DNA of 7,675 nucleotides from Planctomycetota bacterium (lineage in GTDB: Bacteria; Planctomycetota; Phycisphaerae; WQYP01). The DNA lies in the NCBI GenBank assembly GCA_021785155.1, contig JAJYGE010000006.1, forward strand, positions 1-7,675, read 5' to 3'. A model generated the notes under the pieces. That model was not told the origin of the DNA. It worked only from the letters and a program-made list of their open reading frames with translations, and did no database searches. The number at the start of each line of letters is the position of its first letter. The first letter of the stretch is position 1. The position numbers and the translations under genes are program-made. Positions 1 to 7,399 of the stretch are shown here, piece after piece.

Positions 1-2008
1 TCAGCCCGTCGGTGGTATCGGACAAATAAGGAATGCGGGCTTTGCCCGTGCCAACGTACTGGTGCAGATCACCCAGGAAAGCGATTCCGCTGGGACCTGC
101 CGGCGCACAAACATAAAAGGATGCCCGCTGTTTGCCCAATCGCCCGGTGAACGCTCCGCCGGCGGGAACCCTCACCACCTGATGGGTAAAGTAATTGTAA
201 ACATATACCACGCCGTGAAGCCCCATTTGCGACGGGGAGAATTTCACGGTGCGGTGATAATTAGCGATAATTTTGGAATAGGGAGCGACGGGCACAAAAT
301 AAGCCGAATAGCCAACGCTTGGTATGTTGCCGTCCGCTACAGGCCCCGGTTTGCCTTTCAGCCGCTGCGGGATGTGGGTCATATCCGCACCATCAAACGC
401 AAACGCATAAACCGTCCGAACGCCGTGTTGTTGCGTGTAGGTACGGGCGATGATGGGCCGGCGCGGATGCGCGATTTGATTGAGGTAGCTTTGGCCGGTG
501 GGAACCAGCGGAACATCCGGTTTAACGATCACCCCGTCGGCTCGTACCGCGGGCATGATATGGGCACGGTTCTCATGGCCGCGTAAATCCCCGAATCCGA
601 CCATGCCCGCGGAGAGCGTTTGCAGCAGTATGGCGTACCGACTCGTGCTCAAACAGTCGTCCGCCCAGGGCCACTTTCCAACGGCACCGGCCAGGCGGGA
701 AGTGAAAACAAACTCCCGCCAGCGTGGCTGAATAAAAAAATCATTGCTGACTCGGCCAGTGGTGACATTTGAATATTGGGCCGATTGCAGGAATTCACAG
801 GGGGTTGCCATACAGTACATGATGCTTATGCCATGTTTGGCCATGGCCTTGGCCATATTGCCGAAAAAATGATTTCCCCGATTCAGGTGTTGATCAAAAT
901 GCGCCTGTTTATACATCACATTAAGGAAATCGTGCTCAAATGCCACGGCCCCTCGGGATTGGCAATAGGCGGCGATGTGCTTCCACTGACTTTGGCTTAC
1001 GCGCGGCACGTTGACACTATACAGCATCAGCGGCACACCGAGTTGCCTTTGAAATTCTTTCAGACCGTCGGGAAACCATGTGCGGTTGACATGGGGTACG
1101 GCGAAAACAGGAAACATGCCATCCAGTTGCAGATAGTGCACGGGAACAGCCCGGTGGTGAAGATACCTGATTTCATCCAACAGCGTGCCGGCGTAGCCGA
1201 GTTTCGGGTCGAAATGGCAGAAATAAGCCACTCCATTTCCGGTCCAGTACCCAAGATAGCGCAACGTCCAGTCGGCCTCATTGGAGGGCCGAATTTTCCC
1301 GGTTAAATCGGTCAGCGCGTGGCCCCACATATCCCAGGCCGGATTGATGCCATGTGTGATAACCATCAAGCTGCTGATCCGATAGCCCCGCGGCACGGCG
1401 GTGATACCGCTGTGCAGGCGAACCGCAATACGTTTCATACCATCGCCACGCATCGTGGTAATTAAAAAATGGGAGGCAGGTGAAATGATGGCGGCATTCA
1501 AATGGTCATCGAACAACAGCCAGGGCGTGCCGGATTGCCCCGCCCGAAACTGCGGCGGAGAAAAACAGTGATTGCCATAGCTGAACACATGCATGGCCTT
1601 CGGCACGGAACTGAAAGCGGGAAACGTATACTGCGGATGCTCTGTAATCTGAAGGAACCGCATGGCAAATAACACCACAGGTTTGTGGACATACAACCGC
1701 ACGCTTCCCCGCAATACCAAATTCTTTTTTTGCCGCCACTGGAATGCGATGCGTTGATACAAGCCAATGCGGTCATGACCAGACGACGTTTTGATCCCGG
1801 ACACCGCCGCATCCACCTTGCCTTGGAACGTCATCGCCGGGGTTTGGCTTTGCAGGCTGTACACGCCGGTACGCCGGTCAACGTGAAATGTCAGTTGTCC
1901 CGCGTTGATCCGCGCCGCATGCACCGGACGGCACGCGATAGCTATTACTAATAACGCTGCTGCCGTGATCCCGCCACGCACAGCGCGCCGCAACCGGTTG
2001 AAACACAT
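1..2008 (-). CDS. Secreted GH-D/GH36-like TIM-barrel protein, putative glycosidase (C-terminus cut by window edge)
   Basis: The frame is open for 669 codons from ATG 2008-2006 to the left edge, so the C-terminus is missing. AAGGA (2020-2016), 7 bases upstream, supports the start. Residues 1-31 look like a Sec signal peptide: basic N-terminus, hydrophobic run AAALLVIAIA, and a possible VHA|A cleavage site. Residues 35-245 look like a beta-rich N-terminal domain. A probable barrel begins near 248 with YLGYWTGNG. It continues with YLQLDG (Asp296), FPDGL (313-316), FEHDFLN (Glu358, Asp360), WPWADD (Asp450/451) and SAGMVGFGD (466-474). This pattern recalls clan GH-D (GH27/GH36, raffinose-synthase-like) enzymes, in which an Asp ending a barrel strand is the nucleophile. 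Asp360 as nucleophile and Asp450/451 as acid/base are guesses. Residues from about 515 look beta-rich. It lies 83 bp after the rhamnosidase gene on the same strand, so it probably removes a further sugar from the same glycan. I do not recognise a characterised homologue. Confidence 0.65.
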   Translation of the reverse strand, partial: MCFNRLRRAVRGGITAAALLVIAIACRPVHAARINAGQLTFHVDRRTGVYSLQSQTPAMTFQGKVDAAVSGIKTSSGHDRIGLYQRIAFQWRQKKNLVLRGSVRLYVHKPVVLFAMRFLQITEHPQYTFPAFSSVPKAMHVFSYGNHCFSPPQFRAGQSGTPWLLFDDHLNAAIISPASHFLITTMRGDGMKRIAVRLHSGITAVPRGYRISSLMVITHGINPAWDMWGHALTDLTGKIRPSNEADWTLRYLGYWTGNGVAYFCHFDPKLGYAGTLLDEIRYLHHRAVPVHYLQLDGMFPVFAVPHVNRTWFPDGLKEFQRQLGVPLMLYSVNVPRVSQSQWKHIAAYCQSRGAVAFEHDFLNVMYKQAHFDQHLNRGNHFFGNMAKAMAKHGISIMYCMATPCEFLQSAQYSNVTTGRVSNDFFIQPRWREFVFTSRLAGAVGKWPWADDCLSTSRYAILLQTLSAGMVGFGDLRGHENRAHIMPAVRADGVIVKPDVPLVPTGQSYLNQIAHPRRPIIARTYTQQHGVRTVYAFAFDGADMTHIPQRLKGKPGPVADGNIPSVGYSAYFVPVAPYSKIIANYHRTVKFSPSQMGLHGVVYVYNYFTHQVVRVPAGGAFTGRLGKQRASFYVCAPAGPSGIAFLGDLHQYVGTGKARIPYLSDTTDGL

Positions 2009-2054
2009 ACCAAAATCCTTTTGACCCAAGTAAATCTCACCTTTATTACCCACC

Positions 2055-2073
2055 CCGCATTACCATGATGCGG
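2055..2073 (-). other. Small hairpin between the GH78 and GH-D-like genes
   Basis: CCGCAT (2055-2060) and ATGCGG (2068-2073) form a perfect 6-bp inverted repeat around a 7-base loop. It lies in the 83-bp gap after the rhamnosidase stop codon. No T-tract follows on the minus strand, so it is not a standard intrinsic terminator. It could be an RNA processing or stabilising element, or chance. Confidence 0.3.
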
Positions 2074-2091
2074 CAATCCTTCAATACCGTC

Positions 2092-5013
2092 TTACCTTGT
2101 CGGCGGCGCGCTGAAGTTATACGTTCCGGATTCCACATCATAAATCGCCCGACCCTTAACATAGGCAACAAAGTTAATCCAGGGTCGGTTGCTGATCTTA
2201 TGGCCATTTAGACGCACGGCATTGGCCGCCTTAGCGGGAACTTCCACCGTTGCAAAGCAGTTGGCGGGAACATGCACATGCCACTGAAAGGTATGTCCGG
2301 GGGTTATTTTCCAGTTGCTGATGATGATTCCATAGGGTGAGCGATGGGAGGCCTTCACCCACGTCAAGCCCGGCATGATCATGGGCTTCATTATAATGCG
2401 GTGGAAGCCCGGATCACGCGGATCGCCGCTTATACCCGCCACATCGTTAAACAACCAGGTAAGCATGTCCCCGATGAACATGACGTGATCCTGCGAGTTC
2501 ATCATCGGATTGGCGGTATTGCCGTTCCAGAGTTCCCAGATGGTGGTGGCCCCATGTTTGATCATGTAGCCCCAGCCGGGATAACTGGTTTTGTTGAGCA
2601 TGGCCCACGCTAAATCGGATTGGCCTATATGGGTAAGCTCATTGAAGATCCATTGCATCCCGATCACCCCGACCCCCACATGGCCATCTTGAACCTGATT
2701 CATCCGGTATAGCAATCGAGTGATTACCCGCGGGCGGCGATCAGCGGGCACAATGCCCGCCGCCAACGGCAGGATACAAGCGGTATCCGAACCGTTACCG
2801 TAATAGCCCTTGGACGCATTCCACAGGTGCCGGTTAAAACCGCGGTAGAGGACTTTTGCTTCCGTCAGCCAGTGCCGACGGGCGGCGGGTTTATGCAACC
2901 AAGCGGCGTAACGGGCCATGAGGCGCAAATCCTTATAAAGCGTGGCTGTGGCCAGCAGCGGACCGGGCGTCGCCCGGTTGGGGTCCGCCGAGTGAATGTT
3001 CTTGGGTGAACGCGGCGGAGAACACCAATCTCCAAAGGTATCCGCGTCGCTAATGCCATGATGGACTTTCGCCAGTTGATAATTGATCCATCGGCGCATG
3101 GCGGTGTAGTGCTCACGCAACGGACGCAACTGACCATACTGCAAATAAAGCGTCCCCGGCAAATATATGAAAGTGCTGGGCCAGGTGACATCGCCGGAGT
3201 AGATAGGCCAATAGGGTGGGTTCACATCCGCGACGTTGCCGTCGGGGTGCTGGGCATCCTGCATATCCCACAACCATTTATCGAAGAAACGCTCCGTGTT
3301 GAAAACAAAACTTTCACTGCGTGACTCCATGCCGCGATCCCCCATCCATCCCTGCCTTTCGTCGCGTTGGGGACAGTCGGTGGGAATGGAATTGTGGTTA
3401 TTTTGAATACCCCAGCGGCAATTATGAACGATCTGATTCACCAGCGAATCGGAACATGCGAACCTGCCGGTACGCGGCAATGCGTCCACCACTTCCTGTC
3501 CTTCCAACGTGTGGAGCGTGGGCGTGCCAGGATACCCCGTTAATTCCACAAACCGAAAACCGTGATATGTAAACATTGGATGCCAGGTGATGGGGCCTTT
3601 ACCATTGAGAATCAGTTCATCCGTTTGCGTGGCGGAACGCAGATTGGCGACGTAGAGATGAATTCGTCCTTTACCCCGCGCGGTCAAGTCAACGGTATAC
3701 TTCCCATTGCGCTCCAGGCTCTCACCATGGCGCAGGAATATTTTTGTGCCCGCCGGTGCTTGCGGCACGGTGATCTGACACCATCCAACCATGTTCTGGC
3801 CCATATCAAATATCCATTTGCCCGGCGCGATTTCCAACATTTTTTTGGGGTGAATAATGTCGGTAATACGGATGGGTTGATTAAATTGCGATTTCAGTAC
3901 GGTGGTCTTGGCCAGGCCCGGTACCACTCTCGCCCGCCGCCAGCGTGGCGCTGCGGGATGATAACCGGGTGCGTCCCACCCCGGCATATCCATCCGTGTG
4001 TCGTAGATATCACCATCATATACATCATCTGCCCGCAACGGACCTTGGTCGGTCATCTTCCAGGAGGAGTTCGTGACGATGTTGGTGGTGGTACCATCGC
4101 TGTAGCGGATGTGCAGCCGCAACAGCAGCATGGGCGGGCCAAAGCTTACCGAGGGTAGAGGCCGGTGAACCCGCGGAGCGTAAAATCGCCCATCGCCCAG
4201 AATCACGCCAATGGCATTGGTCCCCGTTCGCAGTTGCCCCGTGACATTATACGTGCGGTAGTAAGCGCGTTTGGGATACCAGCTCAGGGCCGGTGAGAGT
4301 TGGGCACGACCGATTCGCCGCCCATTGATATAAAGCCGACTGTACCCCAGCCCGCAGATGTACACCACCGCCCGTTTGATCCGCTTGGCCGCGATAAACT
4401 GATCGCGCAGATACGTGCCCGGCAGGGCATCAACCGGGTGCCACCCGGCTGGTGCCACCATCTCATAGTTGAAAACATCGGCCCGGATGGACGGATGCAT
4501 GAGGTGTTGAGCGTTGGGCACGATTCGCTTACCCTCGCCAATCCACCGCGCATGATTCCATTGGCCTCGGGTCAGCAAGCCCTCCTGCCATTGGGCCGTT
4601 TGGCTCCATTGGCTCCTTTCGCCGGCCTGATTCCATGCCCGCACCTTCCAGAAGCAGCGCTGTCGTGACATAAGCCCCAAGCCGCCATATCGGATATTGA
4701 TGCATTGCCCCGAAAGCACCTTGCCGGAATGCCACAGATTGCCATCGTTGCGGGCCAGGAGTTTCCGCGAAGATGACACCAAAATTTCATAAGCGTTTTG
4801 GAACTGCCCCTGGCCACGCCACGGCAACACCCACCCGAATTGTGGTCGCACCGAGTTTATCGCCAGGGGATTGGCGCGCAACTGGGTCTGCAAATGTATC
4901 GGGGCTGCGACGGCGTTAAGCCGAACCGCCGCTCCACTATGTTGGCCGCAACCACCCAGGGCCAAGCCCGTCAACGCCAGTGTGGCCAACGCCGCAAATC
5001 TGAAGTGTTTCAT
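2092..5013 (-). CDS. GH78 family alpha-L-rhamnosidase, predicted lipoprotein
   Basis: This enzyme hydrolyses terminal alpha-L-rhamnose with inversion. From ATG 5013 it has 973 residues, normal for multidomain bacterial GH78. Residues 1-22 form a lipoprotein signal ending in LALGGC, so Cys22 is probably lipidated and the enzyme membrane-anchored. Domains in order: Fn3-like (about 36-147, with LWHSGKV and CFWKVRAW); N-terminal rhamnosidase domain (about 205-370, with YINGRRIG and YDGDIYDTR); concanavalin-like domain (about 380-508, with IFDMGQNMVGW); the (alpha/alpha)6 catalytic barrel (about 515-858); and a C-terminal beta domain (about 860-945, with PSYG-like SPYG). The family motif DCPQRDERQGWMGD gives Asp546, Glu552 (general acid), Trp556 and Asp559. 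TIWELWNG gives Glu827, the expected catalytic base. All key residues are intact. The gene starts a few bases after the propeller gene's stop codon, so the two are probably co-transcribed and translationally coupled. A TTG at 5016 is an alternative start. Confidence 0.96.
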   Translation of the reverse strand: MKHFRFAALATLALTGLALGGCGQHSGAAVRLNAVAAPIHLQTQLRANPLAINSVRPQFGWVLPWRGQGQFQNAYEILVSSSRKLLARNDGNLWHSGKVLSGQCINIRYGGLGLMSRQRCFWKVRAWNQAGERSQWSQTAQWQEGLLTRGQWNHARWIGEGKRIVPNAQHLMHPSIRADVFNYEMVAPAGWHPVDALPGTYLRDQFIAAKRIKRAVVYICGLGYSRLYINGRRIGRAQLSPALSWYPKRAYYRTYNVTGQLRTGTNAIGVILGDGRFYAPRVHRPLPSVSFGPPMLLLRLHIRYSDGTTTNIVTNSSWKMTDQGPLRADDVYDGDIYDTRMDMPGWDAPGYHPAAPRWRRARVVPGLAKTTVLKSQFNQPIRITDIIHPKKMLEIAPGKWIFDMGQNMVGWCQITVPQAPAGTKIFLRHGESLERNGKYTVDLTARGKGRIHLYVANLRSATQTDELILNGKGPITWHPMFTYHGFRFVELTGYPGTPTLHTLEGQEVVDALPRTGRFACSDSLVNQIVHNCRWGIQNNHNSIPTDCPQRDERQGWMGDRGMESRSESFVFNTERFFDKWLWDMQDAQHPDGNVADVNPPYWPIYSGDVTWPSTFIYLPGTLYLQYGQLRPLREHYTAMRRWINYQLAKVHHGISDADTFGDWCSPPRSPKNIHSADPNRATPGPLLATATLYKDLRLMARYAAWLHKPAARRHWLTEAKVLYRGFNRHLWNASKGYYGNGSDTACILPLAAGIVPADRRPRVITRLLYRMNQVQDGHVGVGVIGMQWIFNELTHIGQSDLAWAMLNKTSYPGWGYMIKHGATTIWELWNGNTANPMMNSQDHVMFIGDMLTWLFNDVAGISGDPRDPGFHRIIMKPMIMPGLTWVKASHRSPYGIIISNWKITPGHTFQWHVHVPANCFATVEVPAKAANAVRLNGHKISNRPWINFVAYVKGRAIYDVESGTYNFSAPPTR

Positions 5014-5018
5014 CAAAA

Positions 5019-6278
5019 TTAATTCGCTCCTAAATGGTGCCAGACAATCCGCAATCGTACCATACCGACGGACTCGTATCGTGTGAACACCCTCCCCGCT
5101 CCTTTCATAAAGCCGGTATAAAACATCGTGTAGATTCCTTTCCCCTCCGGAATCAAGCCCATCGGCGTACGCAGATCAGACGACCAGTTAGCGGGGCCGT
5201 TGGGTTGCACCAGAATTCTTCCCCCAGGCAGCCAGTGAATGCCGTCCTTGGAACAGGTATATCCCGCGATATGTCCGCCGTTATGAATATACGTCGGAGC
5301 ACCGGGAGCCACAGCGTCGTACACCGCCACGTACCAGTCGCCAACTCGGCTTACAAGGGGATTCTCCCAGTAGACTTTTTCAACTTTCAAGGGGTTTCCC
5401 TGGCAGCGTTTCCACGGGCCTTTGAGCGCCGGTGCCGAAGCCAAACCGACCGGCCAGAGCGGACGCGGGTTGGTGGGACTCCAAGTTGAGCTGCCATACA
5501 TCGCATACCAGCGACCATTGGCTTGGTAGGGATAGAACGAATCAACCCCCTGCGGCCCCTCCCAAGGTTGTGAATCGGCATCCGGTCGCATGATCACGCC
5601 CTGATCGTGCCATGGCCCATCAATTCCGTGGTCATAACCCTTAACCGCCGAGGCCATCATACGGATTTGTCCATCCTGATTCCGGTCATTGTATGCCACG
5701 AAAAAGAGATACCATCGATTCTCCCGGCGATCAAAGATGGGCGTGGGTTCCCATGGAATAAACCCTTTGCCGTCCCTGGCGGGTGGGACGGTATCCACGG
5801 CGATTGACTTAAACCTCCACCGCTTGCCATCCGGGCTGACCCAGTACGGCAGCGTGGTCGGCGCATCATAATTACCGCGTTTGTATTCGCAGGTGAACAA
5901 CCGATAAAGGCTGCCAACCTTCAGCGCGACGCCGCCCTCAAAGCAGCGACCGGGAATGTGGGTTCGCGCGTTGATCACGGGCCGATCAAAATTCTGTTGA
6001 ATCTCAAAATGAAAAGGTAGATGCGCGTTAAGGTGCCTAAGTACCTCCAGCGAGTAGCCGTTACCCGCTGCCAAGCCGCCCCAACACGAGGGGTTGCTCT
6101 CTGCAAACTGATGAGATGGCCCATTTGCATCGTGATTTTTGACGCCGTCTGCGGAATAATCTTTTTTACCCGCGAACACCTGAGTATCCGCCGACACTGC
6201 CCCATAGGCCAGCCCGGCGGCACCGAGCAAACCAACAAATCGACGGCGGCTCATCCCACCGGAAGAACAAACGTGCAT
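5019..6278 (-). CDS. Tat-exported five-bladed beta-propeller protein, putative GH43/GH117-like glycoside hydrolase
   Basis: The protein has 419 residues from ATG 6278. AAGGAG lies 10 bases upstream of that start. A GTG at 6311 is in frame but lacks a clear ribosome site, and a TAG precedes it. The twin-arginine motif SRRRFVG (residues 10-16), a hydrophobic stretch and a possible VFA|G site near 36 indicate Tat export, implying folding before secretion. The mature part repeats blade-like units of the GH32/43/62/68/117/130 propeller fold: YRLFTCEY, YWVSPDGKRWRF, WEPTPIFDRRENRWYLFFVAYN, DSFYPYQANGRWYAMYGSS, YWENPLVSRVGDWYVAVYDA and YTCSKDGIHW. Candidate active-site acids are Glu114 (FEGG), Glu177 (PWEPT), Asp246 (GVDSFYP) and Glu305 (YWENPL). 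Which of them act is inference. The close join to the rhamnosidase gene suggests both attack one glycan, perhaps at an arabinosyl, xylosyl or galactosyl linkage. The exact GH family could not be fixed, and a non-catalytic sugar-binding propeller is possible. Confidence 0.75.
   Translation of the reverse strand: MHVCSSGGMSRRRFVGLLGAAGLAYGAVSADTQVFAGKKDYSADGVKNHDANGPSHQFAESNPSCWGGLAAGNGYSLEVLRHLNAHLPFHFEIQQNFDRPVINARTHIPGRCFEGGVALKVGSLYRLFTCEYKRGNYDAPTTLPYWVSPDGKRWRFKSIAVDTVPPARDGKGFIPWEPTPIFDRRENRWYLFFVAYNDRNQDGQIRMMASAVKGYDHGIDGPWHDQGVIMRPDADSQPWEGPQGVDSFYPYQANGRWYAMYGSSTWSPTNPRPLWPVGLASAPALKGPWKRCQGNPLKVEKVYWENPLVSRVGDWYVAVYDAVAPGAPTYIHNGGHIAGYTCSKDGIHWLPGGRILVQPNGPANWSSDLRTPMGLIPEGKGIYTMFYTGFMKGAGRVFTRYESVGMVRLRIVWHHLGAN
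5027..5031 (-). promoter_or_regulatory. Shine-Dalgarno of the GH78 gene, inside the end of the upstream gene
   Basis: AGGAG lies within the last codons of the propeller gene (the end reads GGA GCG AAT TAA). It is 10 bases from TTG 5016 and 13 bases from ATG 5013. ATG is preferred on codon grounds and TTG on spacing, so the start is ambiguous by one residue. The position implies translational coupling to the upstream gene. Confidence 0.6.
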
Positions 6279-6288
6279 TTGGCGTAAT

Positions 6289-6294
6289 CTCCTT
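6289..6294 (-). promoter_or_regulatory. Shine-Dalgarno deciding the propeller gene start
   Basis: AAGGAG on the minus strand, 10 bases before ATG 6278. This favours that ATG over the in-frame GTG at 6311 and the internal ATG at 6254. It keeps the Tat motif close to the N-terminus. Confidence 0.65.
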
Positions 6295-6481
6295 GTATGA
6301 CGGCTGTCCACTCGCTGGTACGGTTCACCACAGGCAGGCCGACCCTAGTCGACCAAACAGGGACGGATGGAAACGGCCTTAGCTCCTTTGCGCGGCTCGC
6401 AACGCTCCGAGACTCCGTGACTCAGAAAAGCACGCCCATGCAACACGTTGTTCGTGGGATAATCGCGGCCGTGCGGGGTAC
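6295..6481. other. Intergenic gap between pseudopilin and propeller genes, no gene seen
   Basis: No coding frame is convincing on either strand. Frames here are short and lack ribosome sites. No good sigma70-type promoter was found by eye for the downstream operon, although one would be expected here if the pseudopilin transcript ends at the adjacent inverted repeat. The gap includes a short degenerate 8-bp tandem repeat at 6405-6428. Confidence 0.5.
6405..6428. repeat. Degenerate 8-bp tandem repeat, three units
   Basis: Three consecutive units on the plus strand: CTCCGAGA, CTCCGTGA and CTCAGAAA. The first two differ at one position, and the third is weaker. It lies in gene-free sequence downstream of the pseudopilin gene. 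Confidence 0.35.
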
Positions 6482-6515
6482 GGGTGGTGAAAATCTATTC
6501 CAGGACTCACCACCC
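6482..6515 (-). terminator. Perfect 9-bp inverted repeat overlapping the pseudopilin stop codon, possible transcript end
   Basis: GGGTGGTGA (6482-6490) and TCACCACCC (6507-6515) are exact inverted complements separated by 16 bases. The pseudopilin TGA stop (6509-6507) lies inside the first arm on the mRNA. No T-run follows on the minus strand, so it does not match a canonical intrinsic terminator. It may be a 3'-end stabiliser, a factor-dependent end or a processing site. Confidence 0.4.
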
Positions 6516-7385
6516 AAAATTGACGCCCGCGTATGACCACCGCGGCTGCAACTCCGACAGGGGTTGCCACACCACCGATCCGCCGTTGTAAAGTTCGTGT
6601 TCCCCGGTAGGTAGGAAATTGTTGTTCTGGGTCACATGGTTTGAAATGGGCATGCCCGCCGGACCGCCTATGACGTTGGCTGTTGTTGATCCAAACATCC
6701 CGCCGGGGACGTAGACCGGATTGGTAAACGATACCACATCTGTGGCCAACAGCGACCCCGGGCTGGATCTCGGGTTCAGCGCCGGCACATGGCCGGGGTC
6801 TTGGTCGTAGGAAGGCGTATAGGTCCATAGGGTCTGGCTGGGATTACCACCGCCAAAATTCCACAAATCCTGGGCCTGCGTCCAGTCCTTGCCGCGGTTC
6901 ACCCAATAAACGTAACCAAACATGGAATCCCAATTGGTCAGCAGGCCTTGGGCATTGTACCAACTCGGCTGGGTCCACATATTTGCCCGCATCAACCCCG
7001 GCTCCGGGGAGTACAGCATCGCGATGCCCTGCACGTTAGGGGTGAATATGCCCGGCTGTGGATTGACCATCGCGTTATTGACGATGCCGAATGAACTATA
7101 ATAGAGCAATCCCAATCCGCACCCAGGTAGTGTGTAGGTGCTATTCGTATCGATATTAAATCCCATCGGCCAAAAACCGCCATAACTCACCGGATATTGC
7201 CCGCCGTATTCATTGGCATATTCCTGAAGAGCGATGCCAAACTGCCGCAGGTTGGACGCGCACTGTATCCGTAAGGCCAGCGATTTTGCCCGCGCCAGCG
7301 CCGGCAGCAACAACGCAATGAGCAGGGCGATAATGCTGATGACCACAAGCAATTCGATGAGGGTGAAACCACTGCGACGTTTCAT
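6507..7385 (-). CDS. Type II secretion-like pseudopilin with N-terminal cleavage/methylation motif
   Basis: The protein has 292 residues, started by ATG 7385 with AAGGAG six bases upstream. The N-terminus carries a class III prepilin signal: basic MKRRSG, then [24 protein letters not shown]. Cleavage is expected after Gly6, with Phe7 N-methylated and Glu11 at the canonical +5 position. The hydrophobic helix runs to about residue 30. It is followed by [24 protein letters not shown] (split here as CASNLRQFG and [10 protein letters not shown]), typical of the large pseudopilin families of Planctomycetota and relatives. The C-terminal domain ends in [18 protein letters not shown] and a final NFGW. 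Relatives usually have an Asp-Gly where this protein has Gly-Gly (268-269). These proteins probably sit at the cell envelope after prepilin peptidase processing; their exact job is unknown. No other secretion gene is present, so it is an orphan pseudopilin preceding glycoside hydrolase genes on the same strand. Confidence 0.92.
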   Translation of the reverse strand: MKRRSGFTLIELLVVISIIALLIALLLPALARAKSLALRIQCASNLRQFGIALQEYANEYGGQYPVSYGGFWPMGFNIDTNSTYTLPGCGLGLLYYSSFGIVNNAMVNPQPGIFTPNVQGIAMLYSPEPGLMRANMWTQPSWYNAQGLLTNWDSMFGYVYWVNRGKDWTQAQDLWNFGGGNPSQTLWTYTPSYDQDPGHVPALNPRSSPGSLLATDVVSFTNPVYVPGGMFGSTTANVIGGPAGMPISNHVTQNNNFLPTGEHELYNGGSVVWQPLSELQPRWSYAGVNFGW

Positions 7386-7399
7386 AAAAAACTCCTTAT

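Noticed and set aside
1..3. TCA at the left edge, a TGA on the minus strand, as the end of the GH-D-like gene
   Set aside because: It is out of frame: the last complete codon is CTG at 4-2, so the gene continues beyond the window.
62..586. Plus-strand open frame of 174 codons
   Set aside because: It lies opposite the GH-D-like gene, has no ribosome site and no recognisable domain. The opposite strand carries the coherent protein.
776..1306. Plus-strand open frame of 176 codons
   Set aside because: It is antisense to the barrel region of the GH-D-like gene and shows no family motifs.
3562..4158. Plus-strand open frame of 198 codons
   Set aside because: It is entirely antisense to the GH78 gene, whose conserved domains are intact across this stretch.
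6252..6254. Internal ATG as start of the propeller gene, directly before SRRRFVG
   Set aside because: No ribosome site at proper spacing precedes it, while AAGGAG fits the ATG at 6278.
6379..6828. Minus-strand open frame of 149 codons overlapping the pseudopilin 3' end
   Set aside because: It is in another frame of the pseudopilin gene, is rich in Arg and Pro, and has no ribosome site. The pseudopilin frame is the one with family motifs.
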